Below are positions 61,795-64,000 of a DNA stretch of 64,000 nt, piece by piece. The DNA lies in assembly GCF_002284565.1 (NCBI RefSeq), contig NZ_NPKI01000011.1:538756-602755 (forward strand), given 5' to 3'. The notes under the pieces were generated by a model that did no database searches, was not told the DNA's origin, and saw nothing but the letters and a program-made list of their open reading frames with translations. The position numbers and the translations under genes were made by a program. The DNA is from Mesorhizobium mediterraneum (GTDB taxonomy: Bacteria > Pseudomonadota > Alphaproteobacteria > Rhizobiales > Rhizobiaceae). Each line of letters starts with the position of its first letter. The first letter of the stretch is position 1.

Positions 61795-61948
61795 GATAGT
61801 TCCCCTTGCCCAACAAGCCGGCACCATACCGTCGGGGAATTGATGCGGGCTTGCGAGGAAAGATAGCATTTTAGCGATTTGGTAATTCGCCAACGCCCGG
61901 ACTTGCTCCGTAAACGTCACCGTATTACGCACCCACATCTGTGAGGTG

Positions 61949-62935
61949 ATGAGAGTGGCTGAGATACTTGCCGCCGGCGAGGCGATGGAGCGGGCGCTGG
62001 CGCTGCTCGAAGGCGGCGATGTCGTCGCCATTCCGACGGAAACCGTTTACGGGCTGGCCGGCGACGCCACCAATGGCGTTGGCGTGGCGCGTATCTTCGA
62101 GGTCAAGGGCCGGCCACGCTTCAACCCGCTGATCGCCCATGTCGCCGATCTGGCGATGGCCGAGCGTATCGCGCTGTTCGATCCGCTGTCGAAAAGACTG
62201 GCGCAGACATTCTGGCCGGGACCGCTGACGCTGGTGCTGCCGCAGCGGCCGGGCAACGGCATTCATCCGCTGGTCACCGCCGGGTTGGATACGATCGCGC
62301 TGCGCATGCCGAAAGGCTTTGGCGGCGAGCTGATCGCCAGGCTCGGCCGCCCGCTTGCGGCGCCCAGCGCCAATTCTTCGGGAAGGATCAGTGCCACGAC
62401 GGCCGAGGCAGTGGCGGCCGATCTCGGCTCAAAAATCAGGCTGGTGGTCGATGGCGGCGCAACGTCCGTTGGGCTCGAATCGACGATCGTCAAGGTCGAG
62501 GGCGGAAAGCTGCGGCTGCTGCGGCCGGGCGGCATTGCCGCCGAGGAGATCGAAGCGGCCGCCGGCGTGAAGCTGTCGCGCGGCGCGGCGGGCATCGAGG
62601 CTCCCGGCATGTTGGCCTCGCACTATGCGCCGGGCGCTGCGGTGCGGCTCAACGCCGAGACAATTGCCAAAGGCGAAGCCTTGCTGGCCTTCGGTGATCG
62701 CCGTGCCGAGGGCTGGCAGAATGCCGCCGCTTTGCGCAACCTGTCCGAGACCGGCGACCTGCGCGAGGCCGCAGCCAACCTCTTTGCCCACATGCAGGAT
62801 CTCGATCGCAGCGGCGCCAGGACAATCGCCGTCGAGCCCATACCATTCGATGGGCTAGGCGAGGCGATCAACGACCGGCTTTCGCGCGCCGCCGCCCCTC
62901 GTGACCAGGCCGCCCCCCGTGACAAGATCGATTGA
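61949..62935 (+). CDS. Threonylcarbamoyl-AMP synthase (Sua5/YrdC family)
   Basis: A 328-residue enzyme that makes threonylcarbamoyl-AMP for the t6A37 modification of ANN-decoding tRNAs. The YrdC domain shows VVAIPTETVYGLAGDATN, KGRPRFNPLIAHV, WPGPLTLVL and APSANSSGRISATTAEAV. The C-terminal Sua5 domain (APGMLASHYAPGAAVRL onward) makes it the long form. Start candidates are ATG at 61949 and GTG at 61955; the latter has the better spacing from GAGG. Confidence 0.9.
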   Translation: MRVAEILAAGEAMERALALLEGGDVVAIPTETVYGLAGDATNGVGVARIFEVKGRPRFNPLIAHVADLAMAERIALFDPLSKRLAQTFWPGPLTLVLPQRPGNGIHPLVTAGLDTIALRMPKGFGGELIARLGRPLAAPSANSSGRISATTAEAVAADLGSKIRLVVDGGATSVGLESTIVKVEGGKLRLLRPGGIAAEEIEAAAGVKLSRGAAGIEAPGMLASHYAPGAAVRLNAETIAKGEALLAFGDRRAEGWQNAAALRNLSETGDLREAAANLFAHMQDLDRSGARTIAVEPIPFDGLGEAINDRLSRAAAPRDQAAPRDKID

Positions 62936-62954
62936 GCACCATAGTTTCCCATCC

Positions 62955-64000
62955 ATGAACGACATATCCAGGGATATCGACCCCGCCCTCGTCGAACGCT
63001 TTGCGGTCATCGTCGGCGACAAATATGCGCTTCGCGACGAGCAGGACATCGCGCCTTACCTCACGGAGAGACGCGGCCTTTGGCATGGCCGGACGGCGCT
63101 GGTCCTGAGGCCCGGCAGCGTCGACGAGGTCAGCCGCATCATGCGGCTGGCGACCGAGACGGGGACGCCCATCGTGCCGCAGAGCGGCAATACCGGGCTG
63201 GTCGGCGCGCAGGTGCCAGACACATCCGGCCGCGAGATCGTGCTGTCGCTGTCGCGGCTGAACAGCATCCGCGAGATCGACGTGCTGTCCAACACGGTCA
63301 CCGTCGAGGCCGGGGTCATCCTGCAGACGCTGCAGGAGGCGGCCGATGCCGCCGACCGGCTGTTTCCGCTGTCGCTTGCCGCGCAAGGCTCCTGCCAGAT
63401 CGGCGGCAATCTCTCTTCCAATGCCGGCGGCACCGGCGTGCTTGCCTATGGCAATGCGCGTGAGCTCTGCCTCGGCGTCGAGGTGGTGCTGCCGACCGGC
63501 GAGGTGTTCGACGATCTGCGCAAGCTGAAAAAGGACAACACCGGCTACGATCTGAAGAACCTGTTTGTCGGTGCGGAAGGCACGCTCGGCATCATCACCG
63601 CTGCCGTGCTCAAGCTTTTCCCCAAGCCCAAGGGGCGCGAGGTGGCGTTTGCCGGCCTGTCCTCGCCCGAGGCGGCGCTGTCTCTGCTCAGCCTGGCGAT
63701 GGATCGTGCCGGGGCCGCGCTCACTGCTTTCGAGCTAATCGGACAGAGGCCCTATGACTTCACGCTTCTGCACGCGCCAGGCGCCGTGCGGCCGCTGGCC
63801 GAGGATTGGCCGTGGTATGTGCTGATGCAGATCTCGTCGGGCCGCTCAGCGGAAGATGCAAGGGCCCTGATCGAGGAGGTGCTGTCGGAAGGTCTTGAAC
63901 AGGAGATCGTCGGCGATGCGGTGATCGCGGCAAGTCTCGCCCAAGGCGATGCCTTCTGGAATTTCCGCGAGGTGCTGCCCGACGCACAGAAGCCCGAAGG
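62955..64000 (+). CDS. FAD-linked D-2-hydroxyacid dehydrogenase (GlcD/D2HGDH-like), N-terminal part
   Basis: An open frame from the ATG at 62955 to the window edge, about 348 residues. The FAD-binding PCMH-type domain is clear: ALVLRPGSVDEVSRIMRLATETGTPIVPQSGNTGLVGAQ, then GGNLSSNAGGTGVLAYGNARELCLGVEVVLPTGEV and DNTGYDLKNLFVGAEGTLGIITAAVLKLFPKP. The family oxidises D-2-hydroxyglutarate, glycolate or D-lactate. The C-terminal cap with the catalytic His lies outside the window. It begins 19 bases after the preceding gene, so they may be cotranscribed. Confidence 0.87.
   Translation, partial: MNDISRDIDPALVERFAVIVGDKYALRDEQDIAPYLTERRGLWHGRTALVLRPGSVDEVSRIMRLATETGTPIVPQSGNTGLVGAQVPDTSGREIVLSLSRLNSIREIDVLSNTVTVEAGVILQTLQEAADAADRLFPLSLAAQGSCQIGGNLSSNAGGTGVLAYGNARELCLGVEVVLPTGEVFDDLRKLKKDNTGYDLKNLFVGAEGTLGIITAAVLKLFPKPKGREVAFAGLSSPEAALSLLSLAMDRAGAALTAFELIGQRPYDFTLLHAPGAVRPLAEDWPWYVLMQISSGRSAEDARALIEEVLSEGLEQEIVGDAVIAASLAQGDAFWNFREVLPDAQKPE

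Noticed and set aside
1..64000. tRNA, rRNA, CRISPR, insertion sequence or prophage
   Set aside because: No cloverleaf-like segment, ribosomal RNA segment, regularly spaced repeats, transposase or phage gene was recognised on reading. A covariance-model search would settle tRNAs.

Overview
The window looks like chromosomal DNA of a Mesorhizobium-type alphaproteobacterium (Hyphomicrobiales). The reasons are the high-GC coding bias, the split F0 ATP synthase operon with a b' subunit, a bacA/sbmA-type gene, CTTGAC-N17-CTATNT type promoter spacing, and several short palindromic repeat families of the kind scattered through rhizobial genomes. No rRNA, tRNA, CRISPR array, insertion sequence, phage gene or replication origin was recognised. 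The species call is an inference from gene content and protein resemblance, not from a database search.

Layout. 1-178: start of a fumarylacetoacetate-hydrolase family gene, cut by the window edge. 452-7977: a polyamine uptake and oxidation cluster (FAD amine oxidase, two permeases, binding protein, XRE-cupin regulator, ATPase, aldehyde dehydrogenase). The same TTTCA-N6-TGAAA palindrome lies in front of both its first gene and its transporter operon. 8044-15532: a FadR-type regulator divergent from a NitT/TauT-type ABC transporter operon that runs into an acylpyruvate hydrolase, an acyl-CoA ligase and a ketopantoate-reductase-like gene, apparently one catabolic unit for an unknown acid. 15591-24443: assorted housekeeping and accessory genes (2H phosphoesterase, ArsR + AHSA1 pair, ArsC-like, DUF488, M29 aminopeptidase, LysR + small protein, MFS, bacA, and a frameshifted polysaccharide deacetylase). 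24630-33910: core genes: YfgM-like, der, a deletion scar, a SleB-type cell wall hydrolase with a duplicated N-terminus, the F0 operon atpI-atpB-atpE-b'-b, rnhB and a radical SAM protein.

34011-46193: accessory region with a small glycosyltransferase, an exported cyclase, an MBL hydrolase and a carbohydrate module. That module has GntR, a frameshifted FGGY kinase, a second GntR, a SIS protein and a complete binding-protein/permease/permease/ATPase importer; a phytanoyl-CoA-dioxygenase-like gene follows. 46247-62935: mostly core genes: moaB, ispE, S49 peptidase, methyltransferase, DUF2007, polyprenyl synthase, TPR protein, glyQ, glyS and threonylcarbamoyl-AMP synthase. A drug exporter/TetR pair and a LuxR regulator sit inside this stretch. 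62955-64000 is the start of an FAD-linked D-2-hydroxyacid dehydrogenase.

The most unusual locus is glyS. A 39-codon ORF upstream repeats the first 15 residues of GlyS with largely synonymous differences and ends in a TAATG overlap with the real start. A 128-bp palindromic repeat is inserted in frame inside the same gene, adding about 43 residues. Other points of note are a divergent-gene deletion scar after der, two single-base frameshifts, and bacA with codon use unlike its neighbours.
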